Shown here: positions 1-5,112 of the stretch, piece by piece
How positions within the stretch are numbered: the stretch's first letter is position 1
How the letters are laid out: the number at the start of each line of letters is the position of its first letter
From: Bacteroidales bacterium UBA5281
GTDB lineage: Bacteria; Bacteroidota; Bacteroidia; Bacteroidales; Lentimicrobiaceae
Direction: 5' to 3'
NCBI GenBank assembly: GCA_002410555.1
Contig: DHSR01000058.1
Location: forward strand, 1-5,269
Length of the DNA: 5,269 nucleotides
The notes under the pieces: generated by a model
Seen by the model: the letters and a program-made list of their open reading frames with translations, nothing else
Databases searched by the model: none
Told to the model about the DNA's origin: nothing
Position numbers and translations under genes: made by a program

Positions 1-8
1 AGATCACC

Positions 9-45
9 AATTAACCGCGAATTACGCAAATTAACGCGAATTATG
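9..45. repeat. Imperfect tandem AATTA(A)(C)CGCG-type repeat
   Basis: About four degenerate units of 9 to 11 bp run head to tail: 9-19, 20-28, 29-38 and a partial unit at 39-45. Each begins AATTA and the first three end in a CGC-type core. Seen another way, TTAAC(C)GCGAATTA occurs at 11-24 and 31-43. Similar AATT/CGCG simple repeats are, from general knowledge, scattered between genes in many Bacteroidota genomes. The array may extend to the left, since the window begins inside repeat-like sequence. No function is evident. Confidence 0.6.
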
Positions 46-64
46 TTTCAAAGGCTCAACACCT

Positions 65-88
65 CAACAAATCAACAAATCAACAAAC
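65..88. repeat. Octamer tandem repeat, CAACAAAT x3
   Basis: Three consecutive 8-bp units lie at 65-72, 73-80 and 81-88. The first two are CAACAAAT and the third is CAACAAAC. The array sits between the AATT/CGCG repeat and the CAGATCA repeat. The flanking sequence (CTCAACACCT) looks like decayed units of the same type. It is noncoding on both strands as far as can be judged. Confidence 0.75.
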
Positions 89-91
89 CCA

Positions 92-154
92 CAGATCACA
101 GATCACAGATTACAGATCACAGATCACAGATCACAGATTACAGATCACAGATCA
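92..154. repeat. Heptamer tandem repeat, CAGATCA/CAGATTA x9
   Basis: Nine perfectly phased 7-bp units cover 63 bp. Units 3 (106-112) and 7 (134-140) read CAGATTA and the other seven read CAGATCA, giving the order A-A-B-A-A-A-B-A-A. The variant recurs every four units, so the array also has a 28-bp higher-order period. The number 7 is not a multiple of 3 and there are no start codons inside, so a coding role is unlikely. The array ends 36 bp before the promoter of the thioredoxin-fold gene. Copy number in such arrays is expected to vary by slippage. Confidence 0.9.
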
Positions 155-190
155 CTCAACTCCGGCAGGCTACAAATCAATACAAATAAT

Positions 191-198
191 TATCTTTG
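191..198 (+). promoter_or_regulatory. Bacteroidota-type -7 promoter element (TATCTTTG)
   Basis: TATCTTTG is a perfect match to the primary-sigma -7 consensus TAnnTTTG of Bacteroidota. There is no TTG at the usual upstream distance, so only the -7 half is convincing. Transcription from it would begin a few bases downstream and give a leader of about 20 nt before the ATG at 226. The element overlaps a TTG at 196-198 that is in frame with the gene, which argues against that TTG as the start codon. It probably drives both the thioredoxin-fold gene and the acryloyl-CoA reductase gene. Confidence 0.65.
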
Positions 199-225
199 GC
201 TCTTAAAAAAATAATTCAACCTACC

Positions 226-783
226 ATGAAAAGAATATTTTCGCCACTGTTTTTATTTATTCTATTTGCCTTAACGTTGGTTTCTACGGCACTTAGGGCG
301 CAGGATAAACCTTCTGAATCAAAACCCGGTGCTTCCATTAAATGGCTTAGCTTTGAAGAAGCGGTGGCTCTGAACAGGAAAAAGCCAAAAATGATTTTTA
401 TTGACATCTACACCGACTGGTGTGGCTGGTGTAAAAAAATGGATAAGGAAACGTTTACTGATCCCGAAGTGGTTAAATACATCAATAAAAAGTTTTATGC
501 TGTAAAGTTGAATGCTGAGCAAAAAGAATCGATTCACTTTAAAGATCAGAACTTTGTGAATCCGAATCCCGGAAAATCAAAATCAACCCATAATCTTGCT
601 TCGGCACTGCTGAAAAACGAACGCCTTTATCCTTCGTATGTTATACTCGACAAAAACAGCGACTGGACCTATAAACTGAAAGGATATCAAAAGCCTGAAA
701 CTCTTTTACCTCTGCTCCATTTTTATGGTGATGGAGATTACCTTAAAATGAGCTGGGCTGAATACCTGAGTAAAGTGAAGTAA
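226..783 (+). CDS. Exported thioredoxin-fold protein with WCGWC redox motif
   Basis: This is a 185-residue protein, probably periplasmic, that acts as a thiol-disulfide reductase or isomerase. Residues 1-25 form a Sec signal peptide: basic start MKR, a hydrophobic stretch at about 5-22, and probable cleavage after LRA ahead of QDKP. The mature part is a single thioredoxin-like domain of the Thioredoxin_7/DUF255-like kind. The redox motif WCGWC has its cysteines at residues 66 and 69, followed by KKMD. A probable cis-proline is P136 in LYPSYVILD. No lipobox or transmembrane anchor follows the signal peptide. The in-frame TTG at 196 would add ten residues and spoil the signal peptide, and it lies in the promoter, so the ATG at 226 is chosen. 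There is no Shine-Dalgarno sequence. The next gene starts 29 bp downstream in the same direction, so the two are likely co-transcribed. The redox partner and substrate are unknown; a DsbD-like donor is a guess. Confidence 0.85.
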   Translation: MKRIFSPLFLFILFALTLVSTALRAQDKPSESKPGASIKWLSFEEAVALNRKKPKMIFIDIYTDWCGWCKKMDKETFTDPEVVKYINKKFYAVKLNAEQKESIHFKDQNFVNPNPGKSKSTHNLASALLKNERLYPSYVILDKNSDWTYKLKGYQKPETLLPLLHFYGDGDYLKMSWAEYLSKVK

Positions 784-812
784 TAAATTCTTTCTGTAAA
801 AATCCATACATC

Positions 813-1811
813 ATGTCAGCTATGTATAAAGCCCTTGTTGCCGAAGAAAATGAACAAGGACAATTTTTTTGTACAATAAAAATGCTTCCCTTATCAGCTT
901 TAGCTGAAAATGAGGTAGAGATAAAAGTTAGCTACTCTTCATTGAATTATAAGGATGCTTTATCTGCCAGCGGCAACCGGGGCATAACCAGACGCTATCC
1001 ACATACCCCGGGTATTGATGCCAGTGGCGTTGTAGTTTCATCATCGGTTGCTGGTTTTAAAGCAGGCGACGAGGTAATGGTTAGTGGTTATGATTTGGGA
1101 ATGAACACTTTTGGAGGGTTCGGACAGCGCATCAGGGTTCCTGCTGAATGGATAATTCCTTTGCCGAAAGGCCTGAGTTGCATCGAAAGCATGATGTTGG
1201 GCACCGCTGGCTTTACCGCCGGCCTTGCTTTAACCATGATGAAAAAAAACGGACAATCTCCTGAAAAAGGACCAATATTGGTGACCGGCGCCGGAGGCGG
1301 ATTGGGCAGTCTGGCCATTGCTATACTTGCCAAAGCTGGTTACACTGTGATTGCAGCCTCAGGAAAACATAAGGATAGAGATTATTTCACTGCACTGGGA
1401 GCTTCCGGGATTATTTCGAGAGATCAGGTAGATGATGTATCAGGGAAAATGCTGCTTCGACCACGCTGGGCCGGAGCCATCGACACCGTGGGAGGAAATA
1501 TCCTGGCAACCGCTGCCCGCGCCTGTCAGCGACATGGAAATGTTGCCGTTTGTGGAAATGCCTCGTCTCACGAATTACCACTTACTGTTTTTCCTTTCAT
1601 ATTAAATGGCATCAATTTACTGGGCATAGATTCAGCCACCTGTCCAATGTTACTCAGAAGACAAGTGTGGGAAAAGTTAAGCGATGAATGGAAACCGGCA
1701 ACCCTGGATAAAATTGCTGATATGATCACGCTGGAAGAACTACCAATGAATATCAGTAAAATCCTGAAAGGAGAGATAAAAGGCAGAAAGGTAGTAAAGA
1801 TTGGAGATTAA
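813..1811 (+). CDS. acuI: AcuI/YhdH-family acryloyl-CoA reductase (NADPH)
   Basis: This 332-residue cytosolic enzyme belongs to the zinc-independent quinone oxidoreductase branch of medium-chain dehydrogenases. Family members AcuI and E. coli YhdH reduce acryloyl-CoA to propionyl-CoA with NADPH, removing a toxic electrophile. The match is recognised from recall of YhdH along the whole length: SSLNYKDAL (42-50), PGID (66-69), GTAGFTA (130-136), the nucleotide-binding loop VTGAGGGLG (157-165), WAGAIDTVGG (219-228) and PFILNG with GIDS (261-274). The GroES-like domain comes first and the Rossmann domain is central. Zinc-ligand cysteines typical of alcohol dehydrogenases are absent, as expected. 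Two starts are possible: ATG 813 and ATG 822. YhdH aligns best from the second (MYKAL). Neither has a Shine-Dalgarno sequence. The gap to the upstream gene holds no -7 element, supporting read-through from the promoter at 191. Substrate specificity in this organism is inferred from the family only. Confidence 0.9.
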   Translation: MSAMYKALVAEENEQGQFFCTIKMLPLSALAENEVEIKVSYSSLNYKDALSASGNRGITRRYPHTPGIDASGVVVSSSVAGFKAGDEVMVSGYDLGMNTFGGFGQRIRVPAEWIIPLPKGLSCIESMMLGTAGFTAGLALTMMKKNGQSPEKGPILVTGAGGGLGSLAIAILAKAGYTVIAASGKHKDRDYFTALGASGIISRDQVDDVSGKMLLRPRWAGAIDTVGGNILATAARACQRHGNVAVCGNASSHELPLTVFPFILNGINLLGIDSATCPMLLRRQVWEKLSDEWKPATLDKIADMITLEELPMNISKILKGEIKGRKVVKIGD

Positions 1812-1821
1812 TCTTATCTCT
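1797..1821. terminator. Weak hairpins between convergent genes
   Basis: Only 21 bp separate the two convergent stop codons. AAGATT (1797-1802) can pair with AATCTT (1810-1815) across a 7-nt loop. A competing stem pairs GAGAT (1804-1808) with ATCTC (1816-1820), and a G-U pair extends it. Both stems are short and AT-rich. On the plus strand the nearest T run is only TTTT, several bases downstream. This could be a weak bidirectional terminator overlapping the stop codon at 1809-1811. It is the only candidate in the junction. Confidence 0.25.
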
Positions 1822-1832
1822 CTCGTTTTAAT

Positions 1833-2432
1833 CTACCGAGAAGTAAATTCATTGTTGATGGTTATGTATCCCGGATAGGCAATAGACTGCCCGCGCACAA
1901 TAACCGTGGGTTTGGCCTTTAGAGTAATGCGTGTGGGACGATTGCCTGCTCCGGCCAGATTCAGGCCAAAATTAGCAATGGCCTCTCCGCTTTTTCCCTT
2001 AAGTGCTTCTTTAAGGTTGATGGCAATGGACAAAGGAAGCACAGAGGTTCCACCATTGGCCGGAATTTGCAGGCGATCTTCATTCACCCCACTTACCATT
2101 TCTATATCATCAATTAAAAGTATCCAGTCCAGGCGATTCATTCCGGCCAGAGAAGAATTTGGATTTTTCGCTTCCACATTTAGAGTAAAAGTCAATGGCA
2201 GGCTGCCTCCTGTGGCAATGGCGGTTGTAATCCGGGCAGCATCGCTCAGGCTCAGGTCGCTCAATTGATTAACCTGCTGAATGTTAACTCCCGCCAGTTT
2301 AAGTTGATCCACCGTTTTAAGCCTGAACTCGCACCGCGCAAGGCTGGCTGTTTGTGAAATCTGGTCGAGAACTTCACATCCGCTGAATATCAGCGACATC
2401 CCAACCAGCATTAAAAGCATGTATTTTCTCAT
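1833..2432 (-). CDS. Lipoprotein with LEA14/WHy-like domain
   Basis: This 199-residue protein has a type II signal peptide: MRKY start, hydrophobic stretch 5-16, and lipobox-like FSGC with the lipidated cysteine at 19. Phenylalanine at the -3 position is not ideal but is tolerated. The mature chain resembles the LEA type 2 (LEA14/WHy) fold. Its clearest feature is a beta-rich segment at about residues 78-145 with the family-like pattern VEAKNPNSSLAG (86-97), LDWILLIDDIEMVSG (101-115) and IPANGGTSVLPLSIAI (123-138). It is probably anchored in the outer or inner membrane facing the periplasm; no strongly acidic export signal follows the cysteine. Bacterial members of this domain family are poorly characterised and tied only loosely to stress, so no specific function is claimed. 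The ATG at 2432 sits behind an A/T-rich leader with no Shine-Dalgarno sequence. A perfect -7 element upstream (2459-2466) suggests transcription independent of typA, whose stop lies 64 bp away. Confidence 0.75.
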   Translation of the reverse strand: MRKYMLLMLVGMSLIFSGCEVLDQISQTASLARCEFRLKTVDQLKLAGVNIQQVNQLSDLSLSDAARITTAIATGGSLPLTFTLNVEAKNPNSSLAGMNRLDWILLIDDIEMVSGVNEDRLQIPANGGTSVLPLSIAINLKEALKGKSGEAIANFGLNLAGAGNRPTRITLKAKPTVIVRGQSIAYPGYITINNEFTSR

Positions 2433-2458
2433 TTTTTAAAATTTTATTTTTCCGGGAT

Positions 2459-2466
2459 CAAATATA
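2459..2466 (-). promoter_or_regulatory. -7 promoter element (TATATTTG) for the lipoprotein gene
   Basis: Read on the minus strand this is TATATTTG, a perfect TAnnTTTG match. A TTTG whose TTG occupies 2492-2490 lies 23 bp upstream, at the long end of the spacing reported for Bacteroidota -33/-7 pairs. A closer TTG gives only 15 bp. The element ends 26 bp before the ATG, nearly the same as the 27 bp seen for the thioredoxin-fold gene. It lies just after the typA stop codon and makes the lipoprotein gene a separate transcription unit, with possible extra read-through from typA. Confidence 0.65.
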
Positions 2467-2496
2467 ACTGTTGCTACCAAACAATGAGCCAAATCC

Positions 2497-4302
2497 TTAT
2501 TGGTTTTTAGATAACCGTTTACGTTCATGTTCATCGAGTATGATTTTTCGCATGCGCAATGAACGGGGTGTTACTTCAAGATATTCGTCTTTGGCAATAT
2601 ATTCCATGGCTTCTTCGAGTGAAAATTTAACCGCCGGGGTTATAAATATTTTATCATCGGTACCTGAAGCGCGAACGTTGGTGAGTTTCTTGGTTTTAGT
2701 AACATTTACCAGCAAATCATCCGGGCGTACATGTTCACCGATGATCTGACCTGCATACACATCCTCGTTGGGATGAACAAAGAAAGTTCCTCTGTCCTGA
2801 AGTTTATCAATGGAATAAGCAATGGCCTGCCCCATTTCCATAGAGATGAGCGAACCATTCCTGCGACCCACGATATCACCCCGCCAGGGTTCATAGGCCA
2901 GAAAACGGTGAGCCATAATGGCTTCACCTTCTGTGGCTGTAAGAACATTATTACGAAGTCCGATAATTCCCCGTGAGGGAATACTAAATTCGAGATGAAT
3001 GCGGTCACCTTTGGTTTCGATGGTCACAATTTCGCCCCGCCGCTGGCTTACAAGTTCAATAACTTTTCCTGAGGATGCTTCCGGTACATGCACCGTAAGC
3101 ATTTCGACAGGCTCGTGATCCACACCATCAATTTGTTTGATAATCACCTGAGGTTGCCCAAGTTGCAACTCATAACCTTCGCGACGCATGGTTTCAACCA
3201 GGATAGATAAGTGGAGGATACCGCGACCATATACCATCAATGCATCAGGAGAACCGGTCTCAACCACACGCATGGCCAGATTTTTTTCAATTTCCCTGAA
3301 AAGCCGTTCACGAATGTGTCTTGATGTTACGAACTTACCTTCACGCCCATAAAACGGAGAGTTGTTGATGGTGAAAAGCATGCTCATTGTAGGCTCATCA
3401 ATGTGAAGAGGTTTAAGTCCAACAGGTGTTTCATAATCAGCAATGGTATCGCCAATTTCGAAATCATCAATACCCAGAACGGCACAAATTTCCCCGGGAT
3501 AAATATCATGCTTCGCCTTTTCTTTACCCAGCCCTTCGAAGGTATATAATTCCTTGATTTTTGATTTTACTATTCTGCCATCCTGTTTGATAAGCGATAC
3601 ATTCATGCCCCATCGCAATATTCCTCTGGAAAGACGGCCCACTGCAATGCGACCAACGTAGGAAGAGTAGTCGAGGGAGGTAATTTGCAACTGGGTGTTG
3701 CCCTCCTCAAACACCGGAGCAGGAATCGTTTCTATAATTATGTCCAACAAGTGCGTGATGTCTTCGGTTGGTTTACGCCAGTCATCCGACATCCATCCTT
3801 GTTTAGATGAACCGTATACTGTGGGGAAATTCAACTGATCTTCAGTAGCGTCCAGATTAAACATCAATTCAAAAACAGCTTCCTGAACACCTTCAGGATC
3901 GCAATTTGGCTTGTCTACTTTATTGATCACCACAATAGGTTTCAGATCGAGTTCCAAGGCTTTTTGCAACACAAACCGGGTCTGTGGCATGGGACCTTCA
4001 AAAGCATCTACCAAAAGCAACACCCCATCTGCCATATTGAGCACACGCTCTACTTCACCGCCAAAATCACTGTGACCAGGGGTATCAATAATATTTATTT
4101 TAAAGTCTTTATAATATACAGAAACATTCTTCGATAAAATAGTGATGCCCCGCTCCCGCTCTAAATCATTACTGTCAAGGATTAAATCTCCCATATTCTG
4201 GTTCTCTCTGAACAGTTTAGACTGATATAAAATGCGGTCAACCAGGGTTGTCTTACCATGGTCAACGTGGGCAATGATTGCTATGTTTCTGATTTCTTGC
4301 AT
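2497..4302 (-). CDS. typA: Ribosome-associated translational GTPase TypA/BipA
   Basis: This 601-residue protein is a full-length member of the EF-G-like GTPase family; E. coli BipA is about 607 residues. It binds the 70S ribosome and is involved in ribosome assembly and growth at low temperature or under stress. GTPase motifs are intact: P-loop AHVDHGKT (11-18), switch I ERERGITI (48-55), DTPGHSD (73-79), NKVDKP (127-132) and a G5-like SSK near 165-167. The catalytic histidine is in PGH (77). A beta-barrel domain II follows at about 204-290, then EF-G III-like (about 300-380) and V-like (about 396-475) domains. The C-terminal domain specific to BipA spans about 480-601 and includes KLTNVRASGTDD (539-550) and EVTPRSLRMRK (576-586). 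Domain IV of EF-G is absent, as in the family. The start MQEIRNIAIIAHVDHGK is the typical N-terminus. It is transcribed divergently from the rrf2-type gene. No terminator stands out after its stop codon. Confidence 0.97.
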   Translation of the reverse strand: MQEIRNIAIIAHVDHGKTTLVDRILYQSKLFRENQNMGDLILDSNDLERERGITILSKNVSVYYKDFKINIIDTPGHSDFGGEVERVLNMADGVLLLVDAFEGPMPQTRFVLQKALELDLKPIVVINKVDKPNCDPEGVQEAVFELMFNLDATEDQLNFPTVYGSSKQGWMSDDWRKPTEDITHLLDIIIETIPAPVFEEGNTQLQITSLDYSSYVGRIAVGRLSRGILRWGMNVSLIKQDGRIVKSKIKELYTFEGLGKEKAKHDIYPGEICAVLGIDDFEIGDTIADYETPVGLKPLHIDEPTMSMLFTINNSPFYGREGKFVTSRHIRERLFREIEKNLAMRVVETGSPDALMVYGRGILHLSILVETMRREGYELQLGQPQVIIKQIDGVDHEPVEMLTVHVPEASSGKVIELVSQRRGEIVTIETKGDRIHLEFSIPSRGIIGLRNNVLTATEGEAIMAHRFLAYEPWRGDIVGRRNGSLISMEMGQAIAYSIDKLQDRGTFFVHPNEDVYAGQIIGEHVRPDDLLVNVTKTKKLTNVRASGTDDKIFITPAVKFSLEEAMEYIAKDEYLEVTPRSLRMRKIILDEHERKRLSKNQ

Positions 4303-4336
4303 ATTATGAATTAAAAAGGTCTCAAAAAATGAAGTG

Positions 4337-4344
4337 CAAAAGTA
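4337..4344 (-). promoter_or_regulatory. -7 promoter element (TACTTTTG) for typA
   Basis: On the minus strand the sequence TACTTTTG matches TAnnTTTG perfectly and ends 34 bp before the typA ATG. There is no TTG at 17-23 bp upstream, so only the -7 half is supported. The leader is A/T-rich and lacks a Shine-Dalgarno sequence. The element is roughly 95 bp from the AT-rich palindrome near the rrf2-type gene, so direct repression of typA from that site is possible but not indicated by overlap. Confidence 0.6.
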
Positions 4345-4393
4345 GATAAATAATTAATGCACCCGTCACGTATTATGAAGTCTTTCTTATTTA

Positions 4394-4429
4394 AACCTTT
4401 TGGCTTCACTTGCTGAGTGACTTCCGGTT
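4394..4429. other. Interrupted inverted repeat in the typA/rrf2 divergent region
   Basis: An imperfect dyad is centred on 4413. TCACT (4406-4410) pairs with AGTGA (4416-4420) over the 5-nt loop TGCTG. GG (4402-4403) pairs with CC (4424-4425), and AACC (4394-4397) pairs with GGTT (4426-4429) with a TTTT bulge. It could be a protein-binding site or a hairpin in a long transcript from either side. It is the only GC-richer patch in an otherwise AT-rich 207-bp region. Its function is unknown. Confidence 0.4.
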
Positions 4430-4437
4430 CAACAAAA

Positions 4438-4456
4438 TTTTATTTCTGTAATAAAA
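4438..4456. promoter_or_regulatory. AT-rich palindrome, candidate Rrf2 operator
   Basis: TTTTATT (4438-4444) and AATAAAA (4450-4456) form a perfect 7-bp inverted repeat around the 5-bp spacer TCTGT. The centre lies 63 bp upstream of the proposed start codon of the Rrf2-family gene, just before its putative promoter. Rrf2-family repressors commonly control their own genes and bind AT-rich imperfect dyads as dimers, so this is a natural autoregulatory site. AT-rich sequence produces such dyads by chance fairly easily, so the role is an inference from position and symmetry. Confidence 0.45.
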
Positions 4457-4480
4457 AGAACTTTTGTAAGCAATATTTAC

Positions 4481-4488
4481 GACCTTTG
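4481..4488 (+). promoter_or_regulatory. Possible -7 element for the rrf2-type gene (GACCTTTG)
   Basis: GACCTTTG matches five of the six fixed positions of TAnnTTTG and ends 21 bp before the TTG start at 4510. A TTTG at 4463-4466 lies 14 bp upstream, shorter than the usual spacing. It is the best placed element in the region, since the other near matches (AACTTTTG at 4459-4466, ACCTTTTG at 4395-4402) lie farther from the start. A weak core promoter would fit an autoregulated repressor gene. Confidence 0.35.
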
Positions 4489-4509
4489 TATGCTTAAATT
4501 TACATCAAA

Positions 4510-4917
4510 TTGTCCCGTGTAGTCACCATATCCGAAGCGTCTTCCATAGCCATCCATAGTCTGGTTTTAATTGCACAATCAGGTGAAAGTTTAAATGTAA
4601 ACAAGATTTCAGAGCGCATGGGAGCTTCCAGGCACCATGTTGCTAAAGTGATGCAACGTTTGGTAAAAGAAGGATTTGTTAGTTCTAACCGCGGCCCTAC
4701 CGGTGGCTTTTCTCTCAGGGTTATGCCTTATGAGCTAAGTTTACTAACCATCTTTGAAGCCATAGAAGGTAAGCTCGAAGAAACCAGTTGCCCCCTGGAT
4801 CATCCCATCTGTCCTTTCGATCATTGTTTAATGGGAAACATCGTACAGAAAATGACTGCAGAATTCCGTGAATATATGGGAAATAAAACCCTGGCTGACC
4901 TGATGGTACATAGCTGA
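4510..4917 (+). CDS. Rrf2-family transcriptional regulator with three conserved-type cysteines
   Basis: This 135-residue protein is a winged helix-turn-helix repressor of the Rrf2 family, to which IscR, NsrR and CymR belong. The N-terminal part (about 1-70) contains the recognition region LNVNKISERMGASRHHVAKV (28-47) and the wing with RGPTGGFSL (61-69). A dimerisation helix follows. Cysteines 94, 101 and 106 are spaced C-x6-C-x4-C in a segment with SCPLDHP (93-99), CPFDHC (101-106) and LMGN. That position matches the Fe-S cluster loop of IscR and NsrR, so sensing of iron-sulfur status, nitric oxide or redox state is likely. The effector cannot be told from sequence. The start is uncertain: TTG 4510 gives the expected family N-terminus (SRVVTISEASSIAIHS), there is no in-frame ATG before the conserved region, and an in-frame TAA lies at 4495-4497. 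It is divergent from typA, and no partner gene follows within 350 bp. Confidence 0.88.
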   Translation: MSRVVTISEASSIAIHSLVLIAQSGESLNVNKISERMGASRHHVAKVMQRLVKEGFVSSNRGPTGGFSLRVMPYELSLLTIFEAIEGKLEETSCPLDHPICPFDHCLMGNIVQKMTAEFREYMGNKTLADLMVHS

Positions 4918-4985
4918 TTGAAGCTTTAATCTAAAATTTCGAGCATCTTCCGATAGTACAACTTCATCATTAAGGCATAAAAACT

Positions 4986-5030
4986 TACGCATGTGCGCCT
5001 GCCCGTGTGCGTATACAGGCCCGCAGGCAC
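4986..5030. repeat. GC-rich inverted repeat with alternating purine-pyrimidine tracts
   Basis: GCCTGC (4997-5002) and GCAGGC (5023-5028) are perfect inverted arms 20 bp apart. GTG (4993-4995) and CAC (5028-5030) come close to extending the stem. CAGGC at 5016-5020 offers an alternative partner. Purines and pyrimidines alternate without a break at 4986-4998 (13 bp) and 5004-5017 (14 bp), and CGCATGTGCG (4988-4997) is itself a dyad. The patch contrasts with AT-rich surroundings. No T-tract follows directly, so it is not a typical terminator. It may be an interspersed repeat. Confidence 0.5.
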
Positions 5031-5065
5031 AATAAATCACTACTTTATTTTTTTGATTCCCAATT

Positions 5066-5098
5066 CTTTGTGAGCCTGAGGTTCTTCGTGTCTTAGTG
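5066..5098. repeat. CTTnGTG repeat cluster
   Basis: CTTTGTG (5066-5072), CTTCGTG (5084-5090) and CTTAGTG (5092-5098) are three variants of one heptamer. The phrase CTTCGTGTCTTAGTGG resembles simple interspersed repeats that, from general knowledge, occur between genes in many environmental Bacteroidota and some other bacteria. It is probably a remnant of a longer array. No coding role is seen. Confidence 0.45.
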
Positions 5099-5112
5099 GC
5101 ATATAAATGAAC

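Noticed and set aside
92..154. Possible CRISPR array
   Set aside because: The 7-bp units are contiguous with no spacers and there are no cas genes in the window.
1906..2268. 120-codon plus-strand open frame antisense to the lipoprotein gene
   Set aside because: The minus strand encodes a protein with a signal peptide, lipobox and family pattern; the plus-strand translation has none and is a shadow.
2488..2509. CCAA/TTGG stem followed by TTTTT on the plus strand near the typA stop
   Set aside because: The stem is only 4 bp and the T-tract is on the wrong strand for either flanking leftward gene.
2706..3008. 100-codon minus-strand open frame in another frame within typA
   Set aside because: It lies wholly inside the conserved TypA coding sequence, whose frame is intact, so it is a shadow.
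4828..5040. Open frame of 70 codons on the minus strand, half of it antisense to the rrf2-type gene
   Set aside because: Its C-terminal half is antisense to a conserved gene, it has no promoter element, and the protein resembles nothing I recognise.
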